Origin: Paraspadella gotoi
Lineage: Eukaryota > Chaetognatha
Direction: 5' to 3'
Assembly (NCBI GenBank): GCA_051294375.1
Contig: CM119265.1
Location: 18,225,567-18,289,566, forward strand
DNA: 64,000 nucleotides
How positions within the stretch are numbered: the stretch's first letter is position 1; each line of letters starts with the position of its first letter. Positions 1 through 13,632 of this stretch are shown piece after piece. The notes below the pieces were generated by a model. The model had not been told where the DNA came from. It saw only the letters and a list, made by a program, of their open reading frames with translations, and did no database searches. A program made the translations under genes and the position numbers.

Positions 1-420
1 CTCTTTCCCTCTCTTTCCCTTTTGTCTTTGGCTAAACCAAGAAGTTAGTCTCACCAAAATTTGCTCTCAGCGTCTTATGCAAATATGTCTCGGAAAAGTT
101 TAAATTGAAAGCTTATTTCAATATTAAAAGTTTTTTAATTAAATCGTACTGTAATTTTTTTTTTCCACGCCATAACTGCACCATATTTTCTACTTTGCAA
201 TCTCACGCATTAAACCGCCTTCAATTTCCTAAGCGCCCCACCCCCCACCCAACCCCAACTGGAGTTTCCCGGCGTTTCCGAGTCTTAACCCTGATTTTTC
301 CTCGAAAAATAAAAAAAAAGTTTTAATTCGGATTTTTTCCTTCTTTTGTTTTAAACTCAAATTTTATTGTATTTTTTCGCCGAACCGCGTCGTCATTACG
401 TGAAAAATATTCAAAGCAAT

Positions 421-514
421 CTCTCTTTCGCTCTCTCTCTCTCTCTCTCTCTCCTTCTCCTCTCTGCTCTCTTCTCTCTCTCTCCTCTCTTCTCTCTCTC
501 TCTCTCTCTCTCTC
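421..514. repeat. (CT)n microsatellite, interrupted
   Basis: About 94 bases of CT dinucleotides with a few extra C or T. Confidence 0.9.
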
Positions 515-1011
515 CCGCAAGGAGAATTCGAGGGTTGCCTCCACGGCCCACAGCTCCCAATTTCCACGTCTCTCCTTCAATTGACCACCCCTCTCCGACA
601 CCTTCTGTCGCTCTTAGGTCTTAACCCCAAAAGTCAAAACCATTTTGCCGACTGCTGTTCGTATGTTTTTTTGTTAAAAGTGCAATATGTTCACTGACGT
701 TTTTCATTGCCAATGGCTTAATCACGCTCTGAATATTTAAGTTTTATGAATTTCAAATCGATCGTCGGCCTTCAACCGAACTTCCTCACTATCATCAGCC
801 TCGACATTGTCGACAATATTACCTTTGAAATTGTCATCTTCTTCATTGTCAACTTCTGCGCCATTTTCGACGACGGCTCAACGTTTTAGCCTCCAGCGAA
901 CCAAATTTCATCTGCGTGAAAAACTTCGCCTAGTGACGGAGGAAAATAGGCTTAGGGACAAAAGACAAGCAGACGAAAAGAAAATCACTTATAGAAGGAT
1001 AAATATAGAAT

Positions 1012-1055
1012 GAATATAGAAGGACTAATATATGAATATAGAAGGACTAATATAT
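1012..1055. repeat. 22-bp tandem duplication
   Basis: Two exact adjacent copies beginning GAATATAGAAGGACTAATAT, with a degenerate unit just before. Confidence 0.85.
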
Positions 1056-1175
1056 AGGAAGGGCATGCAAAGGACACAGGGAAACTGCGTACTTAATTCA
1101 CAAGGAACGACGCATAAAACAGAAGCAGACGGAAGAAATACCAAAGGAGACATTTTGTAGCGGTGCAGTAAAAAG

Positions 1176-1330
1176 TGCACACAAAGCACTGCGCTCAAAG
1201 ACCGGATCTTAAAGCATGGCGCTCAAAGCTAGGCGCCCAAAGACGGACTGACAAAGCAGGGCTCTCAAAGTCGGGCGCACAAAGCTGGGCGCTCAAAGCA
1301 ATGCGCTCAAAGACGGGCGCACAAAGGAGC
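1176..1330. repeat. Degenerate minisatellite, GCGCTCAAAG units
   Basis: About ten units of 13-18 bp around the core GGCGC(T/A)CAAAG. Some are well kept (GGCGCTCAAAGC); others have drifted (GATCTTAAAGCATGG). The encoded Lys/Ser/Arg-rich frame is probably a by-product. Confidence 0.8.
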
Positions 1331-1490
1331 AGCGACGCGAGGAGGACGGACGACGGACTTGGGGCGGAACGAGAGCCTGAGTCCCGCGGGGGCAGAAGGG
1401 CAAAAGTTGTTGTCGGGCATCCGAACGAAATTCGAGCAGAGAGCGGGGAACAAAGTGAATTTTCCATGGGGCAACAACCGCCGCGTTTCG

Positions 1491-1576
<86 letters not shown>

Positions 1577-1580
1577 TCTC
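1491..1580. repeat. (CT)n microsatellite
   Basis: About 90 bases of CT repeats, followed 200 bases later by a GA tract of opposite strand sense. Confidence 0.9.
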
Positions 1581-1773
1581 TACCCTTAATGGAATCTCTC
1601 TCCCTCCCAAAAAATGGCATGAATTTTCGTGGCCTTTGGAAACAAATTCAAATCGGAAACAAACAAATAAAAAACAAAGCGCAAAAGTCGGCGGATTTCG
1701 GCCGCGGTTGGCATCGCGACTTTTCGCGTTTTGGATGCGAGATTCACGATCGATAAGAGAATGTAAATTCGGA

Positions 1774-1875
<102 letters not shown>

Positions 1876-3229
1876 CACGAAAAACGAGTTTCTGTTTACA
1901 AACGCCATCTGTGGCGAAGAGTCTCCGCCACAGAAAAAAATGGGTTTTTTGTTTTGGTTCCTTTTTTTTTATATGAGAGCTTTTTTTCCTTTTTTTTTCT
2001 TTTTTTTCAAAATTTTAGTTCTGTTTTGTACCAAACGTTGACTTCGTTAAAAAAAAAGGGGGGGGGGAACGGCGAACGCGTTGAAATTTGAAAAGTAGGA
2101 TTTACGAACGAGTTGTTGTCACGTGATTCGCTTCTTACTTACAAAGGTCCACTTTAAAATGGGAGGTGAAACTTTTTGGGCATCCTTTTGACGAATCTAA
2201 GAACAGATGTCAAATTTTAACGTCGATATCAAATGTCTATATAAATAGTGTTATTTAAATCGTTTAAAAAATGAAAAAAATTTTCAAAAAATTTAGGATA
2301 AGATTTCTTTCGATATTTCAACATGTTCCTTTCAATTTTTTTTTTTTATCCTCAGCCTATTCTTTTTCCGCTCTTTAATATTCGGTTCATCTCTTTCCTC
2401 CTACACCTCTTTTCCTCCCCTGTCTTTTAGCCACATTCTCTATTATTCGGTTCATCTCTTCACTCCTCAACCTATCTTTTTCTCCTCTCTTCTCCTTCCT
2501 CTCTTCCATCTTTACCCACTCTTTACTCCATAAACTTGGACGTCACTGTCAAAGAGACGTCCTGGATTTCGTGGCTAAAAGGTCTCTCAGTCTCTGGCTC
2601 AAACTCTCGGTCGACGCCGAAAACGTCATTTCCGGTGACACTTCCTCGTTTTTCAGATGACATTTCCTCATTTTCGTCGCCATTACGTCACTTTCGCAAC
2701 ATTACGTTGGGATCGATGCCATTACGTCTGACTCAGCCACTTACACTTACTTACGGTGAAATTTGGTTTATTTCAGAAACAGTACATCAAAGGAAGTCTC
2801 ATCCTTGTCGCATTGTTGTCTTCATAGTGGAGCTTCTATTTATTCGTGTAAAATGAAAACAACGAACATTCAGAAAATGCCTTCTGCGGAAGAGGGCGCC
2901 ATACAACATTCCTATTAGTTTGTTTTCGTATTTTTTTGCAATTTACTAAACAAACATTAATTTCGTCGTTTGATAATATCGTGTTCCTCTTGAATCTTGG
3001 TTCCACAAAGTCCCATCTTAAGTGAGACATCTGGCTTAACCAGTTGTCAGTCGTCAGATTTCTCAGTTCCTCCAAATTTATTTCGTCATAACACTTCCCC
3101 CCCCCGAGTCCCCCCCTCCCTCTCGGTATATCCTCCCGCCATTCCTATGGGTCCCCTCTTCTGCTAAATGTTCACCATCCTAATCTACTCTCTTTCACAC
3201 ATCCAAAACCAATGACCACACTCCTCCCT

Positions 3230-3231
<2 letters not shown>

Positions 3232-3299
<68 letters not shown>

Positions 3300-3311
3300 C
3301 ACACACACACG
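3232..3311. repeat. (CT)n followed by (CA)n microsatellite
   Basis: About 66 bases of CT and then a short CA run, a compound microsatellite. Confidence 0.92.
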
Positions 3312-3816
3312 CAGCTGCCACAACCCTCTCTCACCACCCCAAAAACCGATGACCAAACTCTTCCGCAAGTTCCGCTGTGTTCATTCTCCCTCGAAACGAT
3401 TCATAAATAAAGATGCGAGACGATTAAACGAGACGACTTCCCGACCTAAACCCGGTTCGAGGCTAAGGGGCTTATTTACTCCTCCCATAAAAACTGAGAT
3501 TCCCGAATCTTAGAACACGAATCGAAATATCTCTGTTTCCCGCGCAAACCTTTTTTTCGGTCGCACAAATAAAAAGGCAACAATTTCTAATTTCCCGGTC
3601 GGGTCTAAGAGATGAAGTTGCCATTTTTTCCCCCGGATCTTTATCAAAATAGCTAGATCCCGGAAGAAAACTGGATTTGAATAGCACTTTTATCCTTTAT
3701 ATTCATTTCGTTACATGTTCCCGATTCCCAGATTTTTTTTTCTGCTATTTTATTCTTTCCTTCTTTACTACGTACTTAACTATGTACGTAACTATGTACG
3801 TATCTTCGATAATACT

Positions 3817-4081
3817 GAGGAGGCTGGTTTTACAGGGCGCCACACCCGCAGCGGTGTCACCTCGTGGCGACAGCGAGACAGCATATTCATGTAGTCCAGA
3901 GCTTTGGATCTGGCAGTAGGCCCATGCCTACAGGCGGGTTACCCGGTCCATCCCACTTTCTACATGACAACCTCAGGGCTCGAACCAGGGACGCACATTG
4001 AGATGGTGCATCAGTCCACTGAGCCACTGAGGCGCTGCGAAAGAAACAGCTTTAATCCATCTGTGGTGATAGAACCACCAG
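3817..4081 (-). mobile_element. tRNA-derived SINE, copy 1
   Basis: About 265 bp, near-identical to the copies at 42002 and 42454. Read on the minus strand, it starts at GGTGGTTCTATCACC. It then has a box-A-like GCGCCTCAGTGGCTC and, about 40 bases on, a box-B-like TGGTTCGAGCCCTGA. This is the internal RNA polymerase III promoter of a tRNA-type SINE. The body continues to CCCTGTAAAACCAGCCTC. The source tRNA and SINE family are not identified. Confidence 0.82.
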
Positions 4082-5754
4082 AATACTTTCTTTCTTTCCA
4101 TCGTTCTCGTCCCTTCGTTCCTTTTTCCGTTCCTTGAGGTTTAACACAAACTTTGTCACGAGCGATCCCCGTTCCGTCGCTGGCTACTCGCTCAACACTG
4201 TTGAGTCAACAGCGTACACCCTTCACGGCCAAGTGAGTCGCCTTCCTTAATTACCATTTCCTCGGTTTCACTCGACGGGAGACTCTACTCTCTCACTCTC
4301 ACACACTCTCTCTCTATCCCAGTCACCGACGCCTCTTTCTGTTCTTCGGTCGCACTTCACAGTCTCGCAGTTTCACTTTCTCTCCCTCTCTCTCTCTCTC
4401 TTTCTCTTTCCCTCGTCTTCACATCTCTGACAAGAGTAAGCCGAACTCAGATAACCTTTTCCAGATTTGACGGATAAAATTCTTTTAGGAGATAAAACGA
4501 CGATTTAAAATTTTAGACGCATGAATCTATAACTTTTTAATTTACACACGAACTTAATGAAAATAAAAATATTACTTTTTCGTCCTCAAGAAACGTTAGA
4601 TTCCTTTTCAGTTTTTACTCGTGTCCTTTTCACGAATCAAAAGATTTGACCTATTGACCCCGAAACGTCACGTGACCGTGTTCCCGTCACGAATCCCTTC
4701 GAACAATACGTTTTTTTGGGGTACCAAGACGATGACCTCGCTGCTCTTTCTCACCTCGTCTAATTTGTTCGACGCTGGAAATCGATGACTTCGCTTCATG
4801 TCTCTGCTCGTCTCCCAACGAGGAAAGGCTTTGGCGTTTTTAGTCGAGGCCGTTACGATTCAATACAGGAATCGTGGATTGTTTAGGTCAAGACTTGGGT
4901 CAGAGTCCGAGTGAAAGTTTTTTTTTTTTTTTTTTTTCTCGAGAGAGACAATAAGGAATAAAAAGTGAAAAGCTCCATGAGCGATGAGGATTGCCTTTCC
5001 AGCGCACTTTTTTCTCATTAGATATAATTGTGGATTCAAAATATTTATAATTAATGATTTATTTAAAATATGGTTTATATATTGTCTACAAATACGCGTC
5101 ATAGAAAAAGAAAAAAACTGCTCATTAGCGGGAAATTTGGATCACTGAAATAGTAGCCGAGAGAATGGGCAGTGGGCAGTGGGCAGTGGGCAGTGGGCAC
5201 GCTTTCTGAGAGAGTGAGCGAAGGAGACGCTGTCGGTTGAAACAATTCCACCGCCATTGAGAAAAAAGATCGGATAAAGAAGGAAATACGAGCGATAAAA
5301 GGAGCGAAAGCTGAAAGACTGAAGATTGAGACAATCCTTTTCACAAAATAGATAATACTTTTATTTTTAAAAAAATATAAAGAAAAAAGTCGAGAGGGAA
5401 TTCGATTTCTTGTCCCGCGATATAAACGGATATATCTAACCCGACATTTTTACGGTTTTCATTTAAGTCAAAAAGTGTTTTGTGCTGAGAGTTTTCTTTT
5501 TAAAAATCTGCCTTTTTTATTTCATTTCCTTCTTTTTTTCCCTTTGAATGTTTAAATCATTCCTTCACGCCTTTAATTCTCAGTTGAATACGTAAAAACT
5601 GAAAACGTTAAAAGTGAAAAAAAAAGTGGCTGGTTTAAATTTATCGAGCAAAAAAAATGAGGGCCGACGATATATAATTATAACGTTCGAATTTAAAAAA
5701 GGCTTTAAAAAGGACATAAGATCTATGCTGCGTTTATCACTGTTAGACCACCCC
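4082..5754. other. Non-genic sequence before the first large gap
   Basis: AT-rich sequence with a (GGGCAGT)n run and homopolymers. I see no exon, RNA gene or element that I can support. Confidence 0.5.
5167..5199. repeat. Short 7-bp minisatellite (GGGCAGT)n
   Basis: Four to five perfect GGGCAGT units in a row. Confidence 0.9.
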
Positions 5755-6215
5755 NNNNNNNNNNNNNNNNNNNNNNNNNNNNNNNNNNNNNNNNNNNNNN
5801 NNNNNNNNNNNNNNNNNNNNNNNNNNNNNNNNNNNNNNNNNNNNNNNNNNNNNNNNNNNNNNNNNNNNNNNNNNNNNNNNNNNNNNNNNNNNNNNNNNNN
5901 NNNNNNNNNNNNNNNNNNNNNNNNNNNNNNNNNNNNNNNNNNNNNNNNNNNNNNNNNNNNNNNNNNNNNNNNNNNNNNNNNNNNNNNNNNNNNNNNNNNN
6001 NNNNNNNNNNNNNNNNNNNNNNNNNNNNNNNNNNNNNNNNNNNNNNNNNNNNNNNNNNNNNNNNNNNNNNNNNNNNNNNNNNNNNNNNNNNNNNNNNNNN
6101 NNNNNNNNNNNNNNNNNNNNNNNNNNNNNNNNNNNNNNNNNNNNNNNNNNNNNNNNNNNNNNNNNNNNNNNNNNNNNNNNNNNNNNNNNNNNNNNNNNNN
6201 NNNNNNNNNNNNNNN
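5755..6215. other. Assembly gap, 461 N
   Basis: Run of N. Open frames that appear to cross it have no meaning. Confidence 0.99.
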
Positions 6216-6957
6216 CACCCCCTCTCTGTGCCACACCTCCCCTACTCCCTTTTCCTACACCCCTCCCACACCTAACTTTCGCCCCCACTCGCTTTACGTC
6301 GTTCCTCGACTCTCCTTTGTCCATGAAAGTCAACGGTGCGCATCGGTTGCTGCCGTTTACCGGCGTTGCTCCCATCTCCGGACCCCTCCTCTTCCTCCTC
6401 CCCCTTCCCTCTCCTCCTCCTTCCGTTACCTTCCCTCCTATCTTCTTTCCCCCCCTCTTTTCCTCTCTCCTCATTTGCATAAACGCGGCGACCGTCACCG
6501 TCACACACAAATAAAAAAAAATCGCGCACACATACACACACCACGAACAAAACGCGGGTGGGGAGAGAGAAATGGGAAGAAGAGGAACCACAGAGAAAGA
6601 CGAATGTATGGAGTCATGTTTGACTTGTTGACGTTTAATGGCGACGAAGACGAGAGAGGAGAGAGAGAGGAGAGAGAGATCTCTCTCTTTGTCTTGACAT
6701 TAAATAATATTGTACAATGTACATGAAAACAAATGTCTCTATTATTATTCTTATTTTCTTCTTTCCACTTCACCCTCGCTGTCCTTGTAAATCATAGTTT
6801 ATTTTATAGTACTTTCATATTTTTATATTTTTTTCTTCTCTTAGTTTCTTCAGTTCATTGTCTCTCTTTGATCTCAGGTCAGCGAGATTTAAATAATATT
6901 TCTTGCTTTTTATCTCTTGCCTTTGTCTTCCCTACAACTCTTCGCAGTTCACAATAT

Positions 6958-7091
<134 letters not shown>

Positions 7092-7380
7092 ATATGACGC
7101 AATTCGTCTTTGTTTCGTTCGTTTCCTTCTCCGCTTCTCTCTTTGTCTTTTATTCCGACTCTGACTCTCTTTGTCTCTGTCGTCGCATCTCTCTGTCTCC
7201 ATCCGTCTCTCGAAAAACCACGCGCTGCGGTCTCTCTCTAATTTACTCATTCTCACTTTATTTCCTTTTTCCCCATTTTTCTGTTTATCGACTATAAAAG
7301 CAAAGGGAAAAAAATCCGAGAGAAATGAACAACAAAACAAATCTACTTTTATCTGTTTATTCGCTGGAGGTAATTATCTA

Positions 7381-7498
<118 letters not shown>

Positions 7499-7648
7499 TT
7501 AACAAACAAATTCGTATAATATTTTCCTCGTTTGATTAAGTTATACCTTTCTCCGCCTTCATGTTTCCCTCTAGTTTTCATTTTGACAGTTTTTTTTTCA
7601 TACCCTTTTTTATTCGTTTTAAATATAAAGATTTTTAAATTTTTTTTA

Positions 7649-7839
7649 NNNNNNNNNNNNNNNNNNNNNNNNNNNNNNNNNNNNNNNNNNNNNNNNNNNN
7701 NNNNNNNNNNNNNNNNNNNNNNNNNNNNNNNNNNNNNNNNNNNNNNNNNNNNNNNNNNNNNNNNNNNNNNNNNNNNNNNNNNNNNNNNNNNNNNNNNNNN
7801 NNNNNNNNNNNNNNNNNNNNNNNNNNNNNNNNNNNNNNN
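7649..7839. other. Assembly gap, 191 N
   Basis: Run of N after a T-rich stretch. Confidence 0.99.
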
Positions 7840-7907
7840 AAGGATCAAGTTTCTATTTTCGTCTCGCGACGAGAATTCGCGGAGAAAAACATTTTCGATT
7901 TGACGGA

Positions 7908-7971
7908 GACATTTTCTCTCTTTAAAGTAAGTTCATCAGACATTTTCTCTCCTTTTTAAAGTAAGTTCATC
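7908..7971. repeat. Imperfect tandem duplication of about 32 bp beside a gap
   Basis: GACATTTTCTCTC and a following AAAGTAAGTTCATCA occur twice, with a CTT insertion in the second unit. The pair lies just before the gap at 7983, so it may be a gap-filling join. Confidence 0.8.
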
Positions 7972-7982
7972 ATTAATTATAT

Positions 7983-8344
7983 NNNNNNNNNNNNNNNNNN
8001 NNNNNNNNNNNNNNNNNNNNNNNNNNNNNNNNNNNNNNNNNNNNNNNNNNNNNNNNNNNNNNNNNNNNNNNNNNNNNNNNNNNNNNNNNNNNNNNNNNNN
8101 NNNNNNNNNNNNNNNNNNNNNNNNNNNNNNNNNNNNNNNNNNNNNNNNNNNNNNNNNNNNNNNNNNNNNNNNNNNNNNNNNNNNNNNNNNNNNNNNNNNN
8201 NNNNNNNNNNNNNNNNNNNNNNNNNNNNNNNNNNNNNNNNNNNNNNNNNNNNNNNNNNNNNNNNNNNNNNNNNNNNNNNNNNNNNNNNNNNNNNNNNNNN
8301 NNNNNNNNNNNNNNNNNNNNNNNNNNNNNNNNNNNNNNNNNNNN
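7983..8344. other. Assembly gap, 362 N
   Basis: Run of N following a short tandem duplication. Confidence 0.99.
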
Positions 8345-8434
8345 AAGAGAGAGATTTGGTTGTAACCATTTTCTAGAATCCATTTCTTTCTTATTTCTTT
8401 CTTTTCATATTCTTTTTCTTCTCTTTCTTTTCTT

Positions 8435-8436
<2 letters not shown>

Positions 8437-8495
<59 letters not shown>

Positions 8496-8715
8496 ATGTC
8501 TCTCTCTCTCGTCTCTCTCTCTCTCTCTTCTCTCACTCTCTCTCTGCTCATCTCGATCTCTCTCTCTCTCTTCTTTCTTCTCTCTCTCTCTCTCTATTTT
8601 CTTCTCTTTCTCTCTCTTTTTTTTTTTTCCTTTTTCTCTTCTCTCTATCTCTCTCTCTTCTCTCTATCTCTCTCTACATCTTCCTCTCTCGTTTTTTTTC
8701 CTTTTTCTTTTTCTC
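8437..8715. repeat. (TGTC)n tetranucleotide followed by interrupted (CT)n
   Basis: About 14 perfect TGTC units (8437-8494) run into some 220 bases of impure polypyrimidine. Confidence 0.92.
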
Positions 8716-10040
8716 TCACTCCCTCTCTAAACATTTTGGGAAATCACTTCCCGAAAAAGTTTCTATTCTTCCGCTACAAATCGGTTGGCCCGTCTCCCGG
8801 CCTCCCCGCCCGCCGACCGCCCGGTCTCTTTTTTCAATCCGCCCTTCCGGTCTTTCGGCCACCCACGCCTTCCGGTCGGCACCCTCAGGTGTTAGAATTT
8901 CATTTAAAGACGGCGAAGCGGCCCGACAATTTCGATCCCACTCTCTCTTTTTCTTTTTTTCTTTACGTTTTTCCTCCATTTTTTGGCAATTTTCTTTTTT
9001 GCCCTTTCCTCCCTTTAAACGCAGCGGAAAAGCAAAATCTTTTTGACTTTTGTATTCTCTATCGACCGGAAGAACAACGACGACGACGACGACGACGACG
9101 ACGGCGACAGTGACAACGACAAAACTCCGCCTAGGAATTTCTGTTTCTTTCCGTCTTGGGCGGAGGTAAGGAAACGTGCGCGGGATTGCGGGTAAGGCGA
9201 AGCGATATCGGTTCCTTTACTTACTTTTCGTAGTGAGATACGCGTCTGTCAGTGATGCCTTCCGTCGTTATATTCACTGAGGTTTCCTTCCAGTCCACAT
9301 CAATTTTTCTTTTTTCGGTTCCAACGTCGAGTCGACTTTCGATGTCGTCAAAAAATTATCTTTTTTCCAAAGATGACTCTGACCTCTATCAGAGATTTGA
9401 TGACCTCTTGACCTCACCTCTCTTAGATCTCATACTTGGTCTTTGCGAGTCTGACGGATGTTTGATATTAAGTCATATTGCTTAAAATATTATCTTCCCA
9501 TCATATCATCATATACAGTTGCCCCGTCCGCCTTTTCTTTTCTCACTTCTTAGTTATGAAATTTTCATTGTTTCCCATTAATAATTTCCTTCATGATTTT
9601 ACAATTAATTTTTTATGACTAATTCATTAATTTTCTATCCTTCCGTATTTTCCTTTTCCTTTCTACCTTCCTCTTTTCTTTTTATTCCACATCTTCTTTT
9701 TCTCTCCCCCATTTCTTTTTCTGTTTCCGGATAAAAATCGGGTCTCGGCAGAGCGCAAAGGCCCCTTTCTTCTAAATGGAGGATTTGTGAGGATTTTCTT
9801 TTTGATTTCCAATTCAGCTTCGATTTTCGCGGGTTTTGTTGACGTTTCCTCTTTTTTTTTGTTTTCTTTTTTTATAATGTTTAAGGGGTGTTTTAATATT
9901 TTTTTTGTGATTTTCTTTTTAGGTTTTATTTCGCAAATTTTTTGGGGTTTTTTTTTACTTTTGCTCTTCTATGTGTTCCTGTCTTTCAAGAAAAAGAAAG
10001 ATAGATGATTAAAATACATTGTTTAAAATTTGTAAGGTTT

Positions 10041-10047
10041 GTGAGAG

Positions 10048-10128
<81 letters not shown>
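10041..10128. repeat. (GA)n microsatellite in the left arm at 10-12 kb
   Basis: About 88 bases. Its mirror is the interrupted CT tract at 13501-13588. Confidence 0.9.
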
Positions 10129-10131
<3 letters not shown>

Positions 10132-10650
10132 CTTACATTTGTTGTTCTCATTAGACGACGATTGTACTCGCATTTACGTAGTTCATTTTTTTATGAAGTA
10201 TTTGACAAGTTAGCGACTAGTGAAGGTTTGATAAATATTTAAAGAAGGAATGATAATTCTTGTTATTTCTACGTCTGATGATAACCGGGGAAATATTAGC
10301 AACACAAGAATGAATTTAAGATTTAAAACCGCGGTTGAAACGGGCTAAAAGAAAAGGAAACAGTTAAATAAATAAAATTAAATAAAATTAATAAATAAAT
10401 TAAAATACATAGAAATTGATGGGGATCAACTTCTAGACTTTCAAACTACAAATTCAATGTGGTAAAAAAAAAAAATATATATATATATCATTGTCGAATG
10501 ATATCGAATGTCGAATAATAAGAGAGCTGCTTATACGGTACGAGTGACGAGCGTTTATGTGACAAGAGGCTCCGAATACAATTAATCTGATTTACAAATT
10601 TCGGTTCTCTCCCTCGAGGACCATGCATAAATTTATCACGGGAGCGGGGC

Positions 10651-10681
<31 letters not shown>

Positions 10682-11049
10682 GATTCGACTTTTTTTTTTT
10701 ACGCATGGAGTCGGTTTCGCGCGACGGATTTCGGTGAATAAAAAGTTGTGATTCTCAAAGAGTTTCTGGCGACTCGAGCTTTAACTTTTATTAAAATCTT
10801 TACGAGCTAAAAAAAAAAAAAAAAATTACAAAAAAAAATTACTTCGGGGGGAAAATATAATAAAAATCTTACGGTTCACGCTCGTTCATTCATCGTTTCA
10901 TGGAATATAAACGTGGAATGAATTATCTCCGAGTGAGACGATTTTTCGAGGACACCGGAAAAAAAAAGAAGACTTTTTCCTTTTTTCTCTCGTCGATGGG
11001 AGCCAAGCACGAGAATGAGAAAGTAATTAAACCATGCCGGCTCCAGACT

Positions 11050-11051
11050 CG

Positions 11052-11119
<68 letters not shown>
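11050..11119. repeat. (CT)n microsatellite in the left arm at 10-12 kb
   Basis: Mirrored by the GA tract at 12747-12807. The flanking GCCGGCTCCAGACTCG is shared with it in complement. Confidence 0.9.
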
Positions 11120-11120
<1 letters not shown>

Positions 11121-11975
11121 AATGAGGACTATGAGGTATGGATGGGCCGGCCAGTCGTTGACCGGAGCGTTAAGTCGAATCATTTCCGGTCCCGATCTCC
11201 GCCCGGAATTAGAGAGGGGGGATTAAAGGGGGGGGGAGAGTTTTTCGAAAAATTCAAATGATGTTTATTTACATTTAGTAACTAATTATTACATGTATAA
11301 GCCAGGCATTAAACCCCAACGGGATTTTTTTTTTTTAAGGTTCTCTCTTTTTTCGAATGTTTAACCTTAAAAAAATGTTTACGTGTCTATAATTTGGTTT
11401 TCTTTTATGGCATAAAAGAAAAAACTAACAAATAAACCCAGGAACTTTATGATGAATAATTCATCCGGGCAACCGTTTGCCGTCAAGCCCTCGAATCGTA
11501 AATCGGAAATCGATTCGGAATGTTTAAAAGCCGAATCTTTAATTGGGATCGATTCGGGATTCGATGCGAGCGGCTACAATATGCAAATGTGATTTAATGA
11601 CAACAATCGTAAGAACGCGGAATTTTCTCAGCTCTATCGTTTCGTACCGATGACAGGGAAATTATTTACTGCCATGTGATATACATTCCGATGAGTACTA
11701 CTCTAATGGATATGTCAGTAAAAAGGGGTTCATTTCCTCTTTTTTGGAGAAAAAAATGAGCTTGTAAAAAACTCATAATTTTCATCGAAAAATCCAATTA
11801 AGAAAATGCGAAAATTATCGAAATTCGAGATAAAAAAAAAACATAGAGAACATCGATTTCCTCTTTCCGCTCGTCACAATTAATTTTAAATTTCTTTTCG
11901 TTTCCATTCAATTTTTTTATTTAAATAGGCTTTTTTAAAAAATTTCTCTTTTCTTTTTTAACCATCTTATATTTT

Positions 11976-12000
11976 NNNNNNNNNNNNNNNNNNNNNNNNN
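11976..12000. other. Fixed-size 25-N gap at the centre of an inverted duplication
   Basis: Exactly 25 N. About 90 unmirrored bases lie to its left. Confidence 0.99.
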
Positions 12001-12745
12001 TTAATTGTGACGAGCGGAAAGAGGAAATCGATTGTTCTCTCATGTTTTTTTTTATCTCGAATTTCGATTTTCGATTTTTCGATGAAAATTATGAGTTTTT
12101 ACTAGCTCATTTTTTTCTCCAAAAAAGGGGAAATGAACCCCTTTTTACTGACATATCCATTAGAGTAGTACTCATCGGAATGTATATCACATGGCAGTAA
12201 ATAATTTCCCTGTCATCGGTACGAACGATAGAGCCTGAGAAAATTCCGCGTTCTTAGGATTGTTGTCATTAATCACATTTGCATATTGTAGCCGCTCGGC
12301 ATCGAATCCCGAATCGATCCCAATTAAAGATTCGGCTTTTAAACATTCCGAATCGATTTCCGATTTACGATTCGAGGGCTTGACGGCAAACGGTTGCCCG
12401 GATGAATTATTCATCATAAAGTTCCTGGGTTTATTTGTTAGTTTTTCTTTTATGCCATAAAAAGAAAACCAAATTATAGACACGTAAACATTTTTTAAGG
12501 TTAAACCATTCGAAAAAAGAGAGAACCTTAAAAAAAAAAAATCCCGTTGGGGTTTAATGCCTGGCTTATACATGTAATAATTAGTTACTAAATGTAAATA
12601 AACATCATTTGAATTTTTCGAAAAACTCTCCCCCCCCCTTTAATCCCCCCTCTCTAATTCCGGGCGGAGATCGGGACCGGAAATGATTCGACTTAACGCT
12701 CCGGTCAACGACTGGCCGGCCCATCCATACCTCATAGTCCTCATT

Positions 12746-12811
<66 letters not shown>

Positions 12812-13510
12812 GTCTGGAGCCGGCATGGTTTAATTACTTTCTCATTCTCGGTGCTTGGCTCCCATCGACGAGAGAAAAATGGAAAAAAGTCCTCCTTCTT
12901 TTTTTTCCGGTGTCCTCGAAAAAATCGTCTGCACGGCGGAGATAATTCATTCCACGTTTATATTCATGAAACGATGAATGAACGAGCGTGAACCGTTAAG
13001 ATTTTTATTATATAAGAGAGAGATTAAATCAGATTAATTGTATTCGGAGCCTCTTGTCACATAAACCGCTCGTCACTCGTACCGTATAAGCAGCTCTCTT
13101 ATTATTCGACATTCGATATCATTCAGACAATGATATATATGATATATTTTTTTTTTTTAGCAACATTGAATTTGTAGTTTTGAAAGTCTGAGAAGTTGAT
13201 CCCCATCAATTCTATGTATTTTAATTTATTTATTAATTTTATTTAATTTTATTTATTTAACTGTTTCCTTTTCTTTTAGCGCCGTTTCAACCGCGGTTTT
13301 AAAATCTTAAATTCATTCTGGTGTTGCTAATATTTCCCCGGTTATCCATCAGACGTAGAAATAACAAGAATTATCATTCCTTCTTTAAATATTTATCAAA
13401 CCTTCACTAGTCGCTAACTTTGTCAATACTTCATAAAAAAAATGAACTACGTAAATGCGAGTACAATCGTCGTCTAATGAGAACAACAAATGTAAGTAAA
13501 TCTCTCTCCT

Positions 13511-13545
<35 letters not shown>

Positions 13546-13549
13546 ATCT

Positions 13550-13591
<42 letters not shown>

Positions 13592-13632
13592 AAACCTTAC
13601 AAATTTTAAAACAATGTATTTTAATCATAATA
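12001..13632. repeat. Right arm of the 1.6-1.9-kb inverted duplication
   Basis: Begins at the 25-N gap with TTAATTGTGACGAGCGG, the complement of the sequence ending near 11884. The outer match ends at CAATGTATTTTAATCAT near 13632. The longest open frame (12187-12573, minus) resembles no family I know and is disrupted in the other arm. Confidence 0.9.

Larger units (their letters stand above)
10003..11884. repeat. Left arm of a 1.6-1.9-kb inverted duplication
   Basis: Reverse complement of 12001-13632 with many small differences. It includes about 280 bases (roughly 10600-10860) that the other arm lacks. No gene is recognisable in either arm. Confidence 0.9.

Noticed and set aside
5580-6726. 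Long open frames crossing the first gap
   Set aside because: The length comes from N bases; the flanks resemble no protein.
8780-9180. A GC-richer first exon ending at GGAG|GTAAGG
   Set aside because: There is no recognisable coding content and no downstream exon that would fit.
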